Shown here in pieces: positions 11,945 to 24,000 of a stretch of DNA of 64,000 nucleotides (position 1 is the stretch's first letter; every line of letters begins with the position of its first letter). The notes beneath the pieces were generated by a model. The model worked only from the letters and a program-made list of their open reading frames with translations. It was not told where the DNA came from and made no database searches. A program made the translations under genes and the position numbers. This stretch comes from Hippasteria phrygiana. Taxonomy: Eukaryota > Echinodermata > Asteroidea > Valvatida > Goniasteridae. Location of the stretch: assembly GCA_037893225.1 (NCBI GenBank), contig JAZGUH010000185.1:2480001-2544000 (forward strand). Reading direction: 5' to 3'.

Positions 11945-14900
11945 TTACTCTTCCATGTACATTTCAAGGTGGGCCTTCAAACCATGGTGGTGTCTTTTCC
12001 ATAGAACAAAACTCCTGTGGAATAAAACAGAAAAATTACGATTGGTAAATTGGATGGCGCCGAGTCTCACAGACTGGGAGTTTGCATGGGGTTTATAGTC
12101 GAACCACGGCACAAAAAAAGTTGCTTAGCACAAAAGGTCTTCGGGCCTACTTAGTAAAAACAGACTACCAGTCCTAAACCCATGTGATTCCCATGATGAG
12201 CAAACAACAGATGGATACCTTTCCAAAAAGAAAGTTCTGTAGAATTCTATAGAGTATTTTTATAGTTCTATGTGGCTCCATGGAGGCAACGATTTTCTAT
12301 AGAATGTTTAAGGCTGTCTATAGAGATTTTTCAAGAATTCTATAGATTTCAATAGAATTCTATAGTGTTTTGTGCTTAGCAGATCTGTGAATTGGCCCCC
12401 AGGGGCCAGTTTCATGAAGCTGTTAAGCACAAAAATTTGCTTAGCATGCAAATGCTTCATTGATAAAAAACTGCATTACCAACCAGATTTCCATGTGTGG
12501 AATATTGCTTTTGACTGTCATTCAACTGTTGTTTGCTTAGCATGAAAATTACATGGACTTTTGGCTGGTAACCTGTTTTTACTAAGCAAGACATTTTCAT
12601 GCTAAGCAAATGTTTGTGCTTAACAGTTCTATTAAATTGGCCATCGTCCGATTACTTACTCGCCGCTGTACAATCTGTTGCCCTGGTGGTCGTAGGCAAC
12701 TTCACGTGCGTGCTGGAAGACAAACTTGGCGCGTTTACCAAGGGGAGAAACGTTCAGGGTAGTTACGTTTACCGAACCAACCTCCCCCATAGACCCAAGA
12801 GTGAGCTGGATGGCTGTATGAGGATAAATCACAACAAAGCAAAATGGGCTGTAATGCTGAGAATTGTTTTTGCATATTATACTGGATTAAACGACACCAC
12901 CCCCGGTACAGTGCTGACCACTCTGATCTTAAGGCTGCGTCCGAATCGATTGTCTAGGGCTATTGTCTATATAGGTGTTCGTCCATTACAACTACGCGTG
13001 ACGTAGCCGTAGCTGTAGCTCTAGACGCCCATTTCGGACACGGCCTTACTGCTCGTTAGTCGTCGCCCTGTTGCCTTCTCATGATTGGCCAGCGAGAATC
13101 TGTGTACATTGTACTTTGATATGGGACCTGCAAGACTGGTTCTCAGACTTTTTTCCTTTTAAAAAGGAATTCGTTGATTCGTTGTATCTCTCGAAAGCGA
13201 TCATAAGGTCATGAAACGTAAATAGCCCACCACGTTCCCCTACTTTCAACCTTTACGAACTGACCAATCCCAGCCCTCATAATAGCCTGACAAAATACAT
13301 GGCATGCGTGTGCGGCTATGATTGGCCAATCACGTCAAGGGGCGGGGCTTAATGGATCGGCCTGTGCCTTCTGCGTGCTCAATTACCCTCTTCGTAAATA
13401 TGACATTATTTGGAGCCGGAAGTGCAATGCGAACGAATGGCATAATGGAAACCGGAAGTAAACGCCCCCAACTTACCCTCCACTCCTTTGGTATACGACC
13501 CATCGTCATTTATCAACATGAAACCCGGATCGAACATTTGCAGGAGAGCGCCGCAGTTGTTGTCCTTGACGTGTTTGGAATAGGCATAGGTATGATAAGC
13601 TACCTCAGCCCTCACTTCTAGATGTAGAGACAATTAAAACAAACCAGACAATCAGACCAAGGCAGTGATTGTGTGCATTTTGAACGCTTGGTGGCGCCGG
13701 CAGCATGTGTGCAGACGCCATCTTTTGTTTCGTAATGCACCTCTGTCCCCGGCCCCAAACACCTCCATGCCCCAACTAGCAGCAACGTAGCCATTGGGGG
13801 CTCGGGGGAGCACGCCCCCCCCCCCCCCCCCATACAAAAAATCGTCGCCCCGGTCGCCCCTCTGTAATTTTCGCAAACGGAAAAAATAGTAGTATTATTA
13901 AAGGAACCATGCTTCTCAAATTGACCGGATCACATTTTATTTCATAAATAAATTCATTTATATGTATTAAATGTGAATTAAAAGCCAAACTGGTTTCAGC
14001 GAAGTTTTAGTGTGATTATTTTCCGCTCAAAACTTGACCCCCCCTTTTTGAAATTTGCTGAGACTCAAATTGAGGGCGCTGTTCGTGACGTAGACCGAGG
14101 CACCGAAATTCATGGATCGACTCGATAGTCTGGACCCGGCCCGTATACACACACTAGGTCTACACGTGCAATTTCGTAAGCTGCAACAACAACTAACATC
14201 GAACTTACCCTGATTTTCTCCCTTTTAGCGAAGGCTCCTCGGGGAATGGGCCGTTTAACTGCTTTCGCCTTTATCTTACTCACATCAGGGAACTTTGTTG
14301 GGATGGCAGTGGACTTGAGCATATTTTTAATGGTCATCCCAAAGGATTTGAAAATACCAATATCGAAACACGACGGCTCAAAGTGGTCGCTACATAACGC
14401 TGAAAAGCTGCTGGGCTGGACCTCTTTGCTCTTGTCACCTTCACTTTCGCCGTTCGAATTCTCCGATATTTCGCTTCAGTTGGAAATAAATGAAGGCTTA
14501 CTCCATCCGTCGTTGTTTTGCTTCACCCAGCAGCCACACACCTTGTCGGCATGGCCGAAAAACCACTATATTTTGCTTAGATTTTGGACGAAGAATTTTC
14601 GCCGTACAATGTACACACAATGCATACCCGTGATGAATGGGTAATGTGCCTCGATCTACGTCACACACTTATGTTAATGAGGGTCCCACTCAGGGGGCGG
14701 AGTAGCTTGGACAAACATTTTCAACAATTGTTTTCTCATATTTAATCTGGGAAATAATTGTCTCTGGACACAAAATATCATTGTCAAGAGAATACTTTAT
14801 TGTTTTAAGCAAGAATAATGCAATATAAATCCTATATCATGTTTCCTTTAAGAAAAATACTGTGAGCGCCCCCACTGCAACGTCCAGCCCCCGCCCTGCC

Positions 14901-16377
14901 TACGCCGCTGCCAACTATAGGCACGCCGGGATTGGTATTTCTTTCGCGTAAAAATCAAGGGTGAGGACTTCGTCACGTTTGCAGGGAAGTAGCTCTGATC
15001 ATTATGGAGGGCATTTTCTTTAACGAGTTGCAGCTACAATTCCAAGCAAAACTTTGAAACACTTGGGATTAAACAGGATACGCGACACCCACACGCGACA
15101 CCCACCCGCCCCCCCCCCCCCCCCCCTTCTTCCCAGTCAACGCCGAGCGCTCTGGACTTTGACACGTTTGCTCTAAATCCAAAGACTTCTCGGCAACTTA
15201 TACTTAACATTGTTTGTTACGGGGAATGGGGCGGGTTGTTTCAACGAATTTTGCTCAGGACTGTGACTCATATACACTTGGCAAGTTGTACAAATAGTTT
15301 GGGTAAAATAACCAATATTGGTAGATTACCGGTAGGCCTAATTGGTTGTTGTATGCAACTACAAAGTCTTTTTAACTAGAACTAGGTTTGACCCGATTCG
15401 AAATCGGGATGCATTTAGGAGGACGGACCCATTAGGAATCCTAAATCCTACTTACCTCCCACGTCTTTCCCTTTGGTGTGTTTTGCATTATTGGCCTTGT
15501 AAAACGCTTCTATGCGGGCCTCATCCCATTGCTCCACGGGGATAACGTTGTCGGGTTTAGATACTGAGGATTTGATTTCCAATGATAAGTAATAAAAGTG
15601 ACATTAATGAATGAAGGTGGCAGTTTCTCATTTTCACAGACACTGAAGTTACGTCTGCACTACAAACGCTGTTTTGTTCAATGGGAGACGCTGATGGCAG
15701 CAAACATACCGGTCCTTTTTGCTAGTTCTGAGCATGCGCGTTTAGTTCTGATCATGCGCGTTTATTTCTGATCATGCGCTCTTAGTTTTGAGAATGCACG
15801 CGTAGTTCTGAGCATGCGACTGGTGAGAACAATGCCACCACGCTCCCAAAATTCTCCCATTCACCCCATGTGGTGTCTCACAAAGTGGGGATTGAACATC
15901 ACAATTTGTGCAGTGTAAAATTGATTCTAGTACTTTAAATCTGTTGGAGGTATCCACGCTGAGGATAAATTCTAATGGGGAAAAATGCACAAATGCGTTT
16001 TCGGGTTCTTTGTATATAGCACTTTACTTGGTATGGCACGTACAAACTTGACTCAACCCAAAGTTGCAAGAACTACTTTTGAGTAACACCCTAAAAGGTC
16101 GGTTCATACTTGACGTGAATTTGAGGGCGAAGCGAAAACGCATGGATATCCATCCCTATACTTGGCAAACGTGGTAAACAGTGTTTCGTCGAAATTAAAA
16201 GCTGTTGGTCTATCGACAGTTGCAAATACGAGCCCCGCCACGCACACATAAAAAAACAGACGGGGACTTTTCTTAGGGGACAGAGTTTTACGTACCCACA
16301 TCTTGATCCTGGGCGCAGGTGGATGCAAGCACAAGGCCGCACAACAGGAGAACACACAGGTTGGCGGTAGGGGACAT
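11945..16377 (-). CDS. secreted NTF2-like (SnoaL/DUF4440-type) protein, five exons, complete
   Basis: Five minus-strand exons join in frame into 184 codons plus TAA: 16377-16296, 15563-15456, 13617-13477, 12813-12660 and 12014-11945 (intron phases 1,1,1,2). Every intron has GT donors (gtacgt, gtaagt, gtaagt, gtaagt) and AG acceptors. Residues 1-22 are a typical signal peptide (MSPTANLCVLLLCGLVLAST), so the product is probably secreted. Residues ~35-184 read as an NTF2-like/SnoaL-type cone fold: a helix beginning VEQWDEARIEAFY, a central D-P-G-F...NDDGSYTKGVEAI segment typical of the family's substrate-pocket strand, and strands KRAKFVFQ, YSGESFVLWK and AHLEMYMEE. Two N-glycosylation sequons (NVT ~126, NVS ~131) suit secretion. 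A His triplet lies near residue 172. The protein ends at the last strand, the usual family length. No catalytic function can be named. The gene diverges from MAEL, with 1.7 kb between start codons. An ATTAAA-like polyadenylation signal near 11650 is only weak support. Gene structure is secure; the fold assignment rests on pattern recognition. Confidence 0.85.
12230..12366 (+). repeat. clustered 'attctatagaa' motifs
   Basis: Six or more copies of ttctatag in 135 bp, several as aattctatagaa-like palindromes. In the 5-exon gene's intron 4, next to a MITE. Confidence 0.5.
12401..12643. mobile_element. GGGCC(C)AATTTCAT-type inverted-repeat MITE
   Basis: Ends ggggccagtttcatgaagct and its inverse agttctattaaattggcca, with tgcttagcatgcaaatgct inside. 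Its right end is 16 bp from the exon 4 donor of the secreted gene. A fragment of another copy abuts it at 12370-12399. Confidence 0.6.
12931..13049. mobile_element. inverted-repeat MITE in intron 3 of the secreted gene
   Basis: aaggctgcgtccgaatcg to tttcggacacggcctta, with gtctagg/ctctagac inner arms. The right end matches that of the insert near 40160 (attcggacacggccttac). Confidence 0.5.
14209..14552 (-). pseudogene. THAP zinc-finger domain relic (nonsense codon plus frameshift)
   Basis: Read on the minus strand from ATG at 14552, the frame begins M-P-T-R-C-V-A-A-G and then hits TGA where the second zinc-binding Cys of the C2CH THAP signature is expected. The same frame continues with KTTTDGVSLHLFPTEAKYRR, a characteristic THAP stretch. 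The second half (SFSALCSDHFEPSCFD, then KSTAIPTKFPD) lies in another frame, so a net one-base shift separates the halves. The C-S-D-H pair supplies the last two ligands and A-I-P-T-K-F is the canonical end of a THAP domain. A basic stretch and a good donor (AGG|gtaagt at 14209) follow, so this was once an exon. It lies in intron 2 of the secreted NTF2-like gene, on the same strand. It is either a duplicated THAP-gene exon or a remnant of a THAP-bearing transposase. Confidence 0.8.
15719..15817 (+). repeat. 21-bp minisatellite, about five units
   Basis: Units of the form agttctgagcatgcgcgttt. Each contains a CATGCGC core resembling an NRF1 half-site. It lies in intron 1 of the secreted gene. 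Confidence 0.6.
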
Positions 16378-17023
16378 TGTGGATCGGCTGAAGATTTCTC
16401 TGGAAGACGACTGCTAGTAGGATTTCGTTTCGGTCTTTTTTTTCTTTTGAACTACCATATCAGCTGGTTAAAGTTCATGACTAGTCTGTTTGTTTAACCT
16501 GATACAGATACTATTCTTTAAGCCCACATTCGGGATCAATAAATGATGCGAGGTCGTACTCCATGCAATCTGACCACAAAGTGCATTAAATATGGTGTCG
16601 CCCTTAGCTAGGAAAAATTGGAGGGAGGGTCGGTCGTCGATTTCAATTTTTTTTTACCATCCATAAAAACAATACAACATGCCGTGTAGCTCCAGTCAAA
16701 AGGCAAAAAGTAAGCTTATTTAAAAGTGGTAGATGGCGAAAATAATGCACGATTGTGCCGTCGTAGCTGAATTTAAAGACAATGATTTTCATAAAACTTG
16801 TTCATTTTGTGCGGGAAAAGGTGAGATTTCGTAAATTTCTTTAAAAAATAAAAGAAGAAAAATGCGACCCGGCTTTTGTGACTTTTAGGGTCGGTCGCGG
16901 AGGGCAACATGACTATTTTGTTTTTGCCTCATGATGATTGAATAATTGAGCAAAGTTGAGCAAAGTTGCGTGCACCGATAATTCTTGTGATTTTAAACGG
17001 AATTTTTAATTTGTTTAATGAAA

Positions 17024-17245
17024 GTCGCCCAATACAAGGCTAAAAGCCACTCTAGGTAGGGCTACAACATGCAGGGGCGATGGGGCTGGCCACTTTAGGT
17101 TGCCAGCTAGCCCCAACACCCGGTTTTCCTGGGTCCAGATCTAAATAGAGGATAAAATCTTCCACAGATAGTAATGAAATTATCCCAATTTTCAGACCTA
17201 TAGACCTAGGCGCGGTAACTTCCACCGTCGGAGACTAACTCACCT
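17024..17245 (+). repeat. dispersed 'gcccgatacaaggctaaagg' repeat, second direct copy
   Basis: Same landmark order as 5312-5545. It lies between the divergent secreted NTF2-like gene and MAEL. Confidence 0.65.
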
Positions 17246-18067
17246 CCCCCAAATTTCTTAAATTTTAGAAAGTGATGTGAAGGGCGCGTCCCCGGCGGGA
17301 CCCTTTCTCACATGGGCTACAGCATGGACTACTGTTACTTGGGGGAGTTGTCTTTGGAGGAAAATATGACCTAATTTCCGACAGTAATCCCAGAGAATTA
17401 TTTTTAACAAATGAAAGATGGAAAGATCATGCATTTAATTTCCTGTGCAGACACGAACAGCTTGGATAGTTGTGGTGGATCGGGGGAGGGGTTACACCCT
17501 CCCCCATTATATTTTTTGGGGGGTTGCGGGGCTTTTATCTTTTCAAACCCGTGACAACTCGTGTCGTATTTTCCCTGTACGTTAAGACTGAAACAGATAT
17601 GGGTTTTAATTTTGCCACCATCGCCAAAACAGAGTACCAACCAACCCGCCTTCGCTTGTCAAATTATTTTACAGATCAAATGTAGCATTCCCCCCCCCCC
17701 CCATATCTTGCTAAAACTCCTGTCCGCCCCCGTAATAATTGTAAATGATTGCACTTTCTCAAATTGCCACTTTAGCTTCGTCTCCAGCTATTTCCCGAGC
17801 TCCATTGCCAATCTGAAGCCTTAAATACTTGAAAAAAATTAACATGTTCTGCCTCTCGATTCAAATAAACGACCGTGAATGTAAAAGAAATGTATACAAA
17901 AGTGCCTAGATCGAAGCCGAAGTGATCGGATCAGTTTCAGATATACCGCCCTCAAGCGATTTGATGCCTTATTTTTTTCCCGTGACATGTGACATTGTGA
18001 GAAACACACAGTTTGTGCTATAGCTTTACTTTTCAGTTTGGTAAAAACAGACATTTTGACATCCAAT

Positions 18068-21000
18068 ATGCCTCCCAAAAAGAAGAACAAGAAGCAGAAT
18101 GGTTTCTACATGTACATGATCGACAAGAAACGAAGCTTTGAGATCGAACTTAATCGGGATTTGACGATGGCGGATTTAGTGCCACTTGCTCATCCAGGAT
18201 GGAAGGTACGTAGGCGGCGCGGCACAGGCCCTACGTACGTGTACCCTATCCCACACCGGCCGCAGCACGGGCGATAGCATGAGCCATGAACATGATGAAA
18301 GAGTTTACTTAATATCCCCACCCAAATCGGTCAGGAACCGGCAGATTCATGAAAATTTGAAATTAAAATGAGGGGTCAATGGTCATGATAGGTTAGGCTA
18401 TGCAAAATTTTGGATTTTTGTTGATTTACATTTTTGGTCATGATTTTTGAGGACCATTTCACTTCAGTTAAAAAGTTGTGACCATTGCTAAATTGCTAAA
18501 TTGTTTAACTGAAAATTCGAGCCTCATTTATTTCTTATCAATTTGTTATAAATATATACATAATTTTATGAGTCATTTAAAAAAGTAACAATTAACAAAC
18601 ACCAATTTTATGTTTGCCAATGAATGATCAAAACTAAATATAAACAAATTTAATTTTAAGCCAGTCACAGGGCTGACACAAAATTGGGCATCGCAAATAG
18701 CGCCGCCAATGCTAGTTCGCGTGAATATGCCTACCATGATGCCATGTGGCTCAACCTGTTATTTTATTTTAATATTTATGTCGGCAAAATCCAATAAAAA
18801 AGTGAGGCAAAATGTAACATGTTTGTGAACATGTATTTATATTGTGCGACTTGAGAACATCTATGAAGCAATCTTTCTTCCCCTATACTGCACGAACATT
18901 TCCCGACTAAAGTGTAGGCACTTCATGTGATTTGGGACACCTTACTAGACCACCCGTTTAGTTTTATTTTGTTTTATTTTGTGACGAGTTTAGGACTCGT
19001 GCAGGCTCCAGAACAACTCTGTTTTTATAGTTCTTAACCCCTTGCCACCGGTTGCCCCAAATACGTGCACATTGAAAACTGCCACCAGGCCGGTTGACGT
19101 CTATATGTGCCAATCTCTGCATTTTCAATCCATTATTGGGGTATCGTGTATGTTATGCTTGGCTGCACAAGCCTCTTGTTTCTGTTTTGCTTGGCTGCAC
19201 AAGCTGGCATGGTGCCCGGGCGCTTCCCATATGAAATCCGGGGTCAAGGGGTTAAATAGTTAACATTTTTGTTTATAATTTGTTTTTGATATTCAATATG
19301 TTTTGTTTTTGTTTTTTGTGTGTAATTTTACCAGGGTAGTCCCATCAATTGTCAATGAACTCTTCTAATCTTGGGGGAAATTCCTTTTGCAAAGCATGTT
19401 AGGTCATGTAGGTGTTCGACATTGTTTCAGAAATAAAAAAATATCCTTTTTGAAGAAAAAAGTTGTTATGCTTTTATCTGTAAAAGCATTCAAAGGAAAC
19501 AAAACAAACGAGGTGTTTATTTTGCCGTGAACTGGTCTTGCCTTTTTTCCCCGCTATTTAGCTGTGAAATCCTCTGGGCAATAGTGGGCATGTGCAGTCA
19601 GTCGTTTCTTGGCGCACTCAACAATAAACTGCCCCCATCTGTCAAATCGGCAAATGGCGGAGTGGTTAACGCTCCTCGCTAGAGAGCGCTCGAAAGTGGC
19701 GGTGGTGCTGCCCCGTACGGGTTCGACACAATGCCACATGTGGTTTGGGGGTTGGTTTTTTTTCTCAAAAAAAGTAAGAATTGCTTTTACTAAAAATCAA
19801 ACACTGATGTAACTGCAGATAAAAACATTCTCTTTTTCCGATTCATCTCTCTGGAGGAATTTTTTTTAAAGGGAAATAAAGTCCCAATTTACATTTGGGT
19901 TGATTCCCATCTCGTGAATACGAAGTCAGAATGACAACGAAGGCATTGAACCAGACGAAATTCGTTATGATAAAAAAGTCCCCAAAAACAAATAGCTAAA
20001 ATAAGATAATGCCAGTTCACGGCAAAATAAAAAAATATAAAAAGGGTTCTTCCCCTATCCCCCCCCCCCCCCCACATCCTTCCACATCCCCCTATCCCCC
20101 CATCCCCCCACCAATCCGGCCCTACCTCAGTTGAATTTGTTACGGAATTCTTGACATGTATCTATTTCAAGGAGCTTTCTACTGAGGAGAAGCTAGCCTA
20201 CAATGTCCGAGCGAAGACATACGGTCAGGAACGCAAGTACGAAGAAGTTGATGTGGGCAAGATGGACTGTACAGGGCAGCTCATCAGTGTAAGTTTGTGA
20301 AGGAGAGGGTCGGGGAGGGGGAGGAGTAAGATGGACTGGGGGGGGAAGTTCATCAGATAGTTACTGCACAACCCTTAAAAAAATTATCCGACAATTTCCA
20401 TCCAATAGATGTGTAAAGTTCGTTCAAAATGACATGTCCCATATCATGCTGGGGTCCACAAAAAATGTTCACTATATGGCGTGTATTGAATATAACACTA
20501 TGGGTGCCGAAAATGTTCGTTATAGCCATATATTATTCATAAATGCCTCAGCGAGTTTCACTTTCCCTATTGGTCGAGAGCCTGTCACGTGGGTGTGTTT
20601 AAACGGTTGTTTAAACACGGCCGGAAGTTGTTCAAACACGGCGCATCAGTTCTCAGCCGATACGCAACAGGGAGAGCGTAGAAGGTGCGCGCAGAAGATG
20701 TACTGAACTTCATAATGTAAGACAACGCTAATGATTAAGAAAACGCTGCACTCGTGCGTGTGTGTACGTGCACGCGACAGACGGGCGCGGAGCCCCTTCA
20801 CGCGCTCACAGGGCCGATACGTACGCATGTGTTTTGTACTGAGCAAATGGGAGAAAAAGTGGGGTGAAAAAGCTTCGCATTTTGTCCTTTTTACGGGAGG
20901 TTTTTGCATTTTTCGTAAGAAGGCATTTATGAATGGGGATAAAAATGTGATGACCCGGTCTTTACCAGTCAAAATTAACCTCGAAGGGTCGTGACCGCTG

Positions 21001-24000
21001 TTAATGGACCTCGCCTTCGGCTCGGTCCATTAACAGCGGTCATGCCCCTCCTTGGTTATTATTGACTTGGTAAAGACCGGGTCATCAAACTTGTATCCCC
21101 TTATTAACATCTCTGGCTTGGAATACTTTAATTCCCCATTGTCTACGTAGACAGATTAGCCAGGAAGCCACAATTGGATTCTTTGTAAAGCAGGGGCAGT
21201 GCTCATGAATATTGCTGTGGGGAAACTACCTACATGTATGTGCACTGACCTGTGTAGAGCGAGCTCATTATACAAGCCAACCCAATGTTAATTATGTATA
21301 CGTGTGCTGCAAAAAAAAAGTGTTATTACAGTTGATACTGCTTTTATACAATACGAAAATATCCCTAGCCTGTTGGACAATCAGATATTCAATTCAGTAT
21401 TTCTAGGAGGAGGATTGTCAGTCATCAATCCAAATGCAGCCTTATATAATAATCCACAGAACTGCATATTTGGTGACTATACCCAGCATCCAGCAATTAT
21501 TTAAACTTAACAACCCCAAAACCATCAAACTCCAACAGTAGGTTTTGCCAAGTTTTTGACGGTTCAGTACCAAACATTTATGAACATGTTGGTGGACTTT
21601 GTTGGACTGAGGAACAAAGGTCCAGGGTGATGGTGTTAAGCCGTGTCCGCACTGTACTTTTTTTTTTTAAGGTTTTACCGAGACGATGGTAAAATGAAAA
21701 ATGGTCAAATGTGACCACTGTCCGCACTTGGACATTCGACACAGGAAAATTTTACCGAGACCATGGGAGTAGTAACCGTGCTGTCAATATAACGACTCAT
21801 GAGGGCGCTTTGCGTGACCTTATTACATTGACGCGATTGACTCAAATCATGCATGCCTTTTCATTTTTCCTGGCCGATGTGTACACGCAGGCCTACGTCA
21901 TTAGCACCAATCAAACTTCTGACTTTATCAATAATAAAATCTACCATGATTGCGACCAAAAGAGGAACAACGCACTGGAATTTGGAAACTTGCCACATGC
22001 ACCGCACCGCGGTGAAACAATGCAAAGCGCATGTGTGGTGTCCCTGTGTAGCATGACCTCGTGCTCGGGACGGATGTACGCTTTCCTGAGCCGCTTTTAC
22101 TGACTCGCACTGTCCGCACTGGACTTATCGTCTTGGGAAAAGTTACCTGGTCAGTTTTCCTGGGCAGCAGTTGCCCTGTAGAAGTAACCGCTGGACTCAG
22201 GAAAAGTAACTGAGAGGAAAACATCCTAGGCTGTCCGCACTGGACTTAAAATGGGAAAAGTACCAATCGTCTTGGTAAGTTTTACCAAAAAAAGTCCAGT
22301 GCAGACAGGGCTTTAGATTTTGATTGAGTGGGGACACAGGGGTGGGTCAGTGCAGTGACTGGCTAGTGGTACTAGGTGTTGGACTGTGCTTAGGTGGGGA
22401 CATACAGGGGTGGTTCAGTGCAGTTGATGGGTAGTCGTACTGTGTGGCACCACATGCAATATCCCCTGGTGTGGAGAAATAAGAGGGTCAAGTTTGCTCC
22501 GCTGCATGAGTCTGTGTCTGCCAATCCCCCCCCCCCCACCCACCCACCCCATAAAAACATTTGTGTACAAACACATGTATAGGTGGATTTTGATGAGTTT
22601 TGTATTGTAAGGCAACGCGTCTGAAACATTGCACAGGGCCTGACTAAACACAGTTATTTTTCACTTGGTCTTTTTGGTTCTTTACTCTCTACTTGTAGGA
22701 GCGAATAGATCGTATGGCATTGAACGAGAGTAGACGATCCCAAGAGCGAAGACAGCTCATTGAAAAATGGCTCGCAGGGCATGGTGAGTATTATAGAGTT
22801 GTCTAACGCTGTGCACTTCAATTTTTTCAGAAGTCAGAAACGCCTGATGCCATACAGCCAGGGATCTCCTCCCAACTTTACGATACAACCTGGGAAATGA
22901 CCTTGTGGGGGATCACTCAATGAGGAATACGATGGTATTCAACGGTACATGTCGTAAAACAATGTTTTTTCAGAGGTCGCAGGTTCCAACCCCGCTCCTG
23001 CCAGTTTTCTTTGTTCATTTTGAAAATTCATTCAAAAATGACCTAGTCAGTTTCCATTATGGTTTCTTTGACGAGGTTTTTTATCTTGGTAATAAATCTT
23101 TTTGTGAAATTGGCATAAATTGGACGGTTTTCACTGCAGCTGTGTGCATGGAGACTTTCCACATGATCGCCTTTGAGACACTGTGCGAGCTACCCGACGA
23201 GAAAGGCTATCTGCCCTGTGAGATTGCCTGTGTGTCGTTCAGCCTGTACGCCGGCATCATCGGTTCTTATCACAAGTTCATTGAACCCGGAAGACTTCCC
23301 GTTGGGTTTCGCTATCAGTGCCAACACAAAAGTAAGTGTTTCATTTGGACACGGTCGTCTTTTTTTATGTTTGAGGAACTCAAGTCATCTGAAGTGTAGG
23401 ATGTAAAGAACTGGACTCCACTTTCCACATAACAGGCTGTAGGGCTGTCCATTTTTTAATAAATGTTATTTCGTTCGGTTGAACCGGGTGAATTGGAACG
23501 AAATGTAGTTCTCAATAAGGGTAGCTATCACTCCGCCACCGGCGGAGGGATACAGCGAGGTGATAAGGAAGTTTATACAACACCTGAATAAATCCCAGCC
23601 ATCCGATGGTGGATCGTCGATCACGTGCATTGAATTATTCGACCTATCACACAACGCGAACCCGCACCGCCCAAAACGTTCTATCACATGGTTCTATCAA
23701 ACGGTGCGCGCGCATTGATAGAACCAAAAATCCCTAATTTCACGGTCACTATGGTGGCGCTACAACACGGCGGCCGGGTTTCCCGAACTGCCGCGGTTTG
23801 TTCTCCTAACAGACGACGAAATATTGGAACTCGTAGGCGATGCTGACGCTCTAAATACAAAGAGACAAATCAAATATGCAGTGAAACGATTAGATGAATT
23901 TGCAAGACATGCAGCAACAACAATTGAAGCTTTAACTGATTCGGAACTCGACAATTTTTTGTCGCGGTTTTATGCGGGACTGAGAAGGTAAACGGCACGT

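Noticed and set aside
12599..13006. 135-codon plus-strand frame
   Set aside because: It is the antisense shadow of exon 4 of the minus-strand secreted gene plus a MITE.
21711..22103. 130-codon frame shared with 47586-47909
   Set aside because: Both copies lie inside the same inverted-repeat element and carry different length changes. There is no transposase-like motif.
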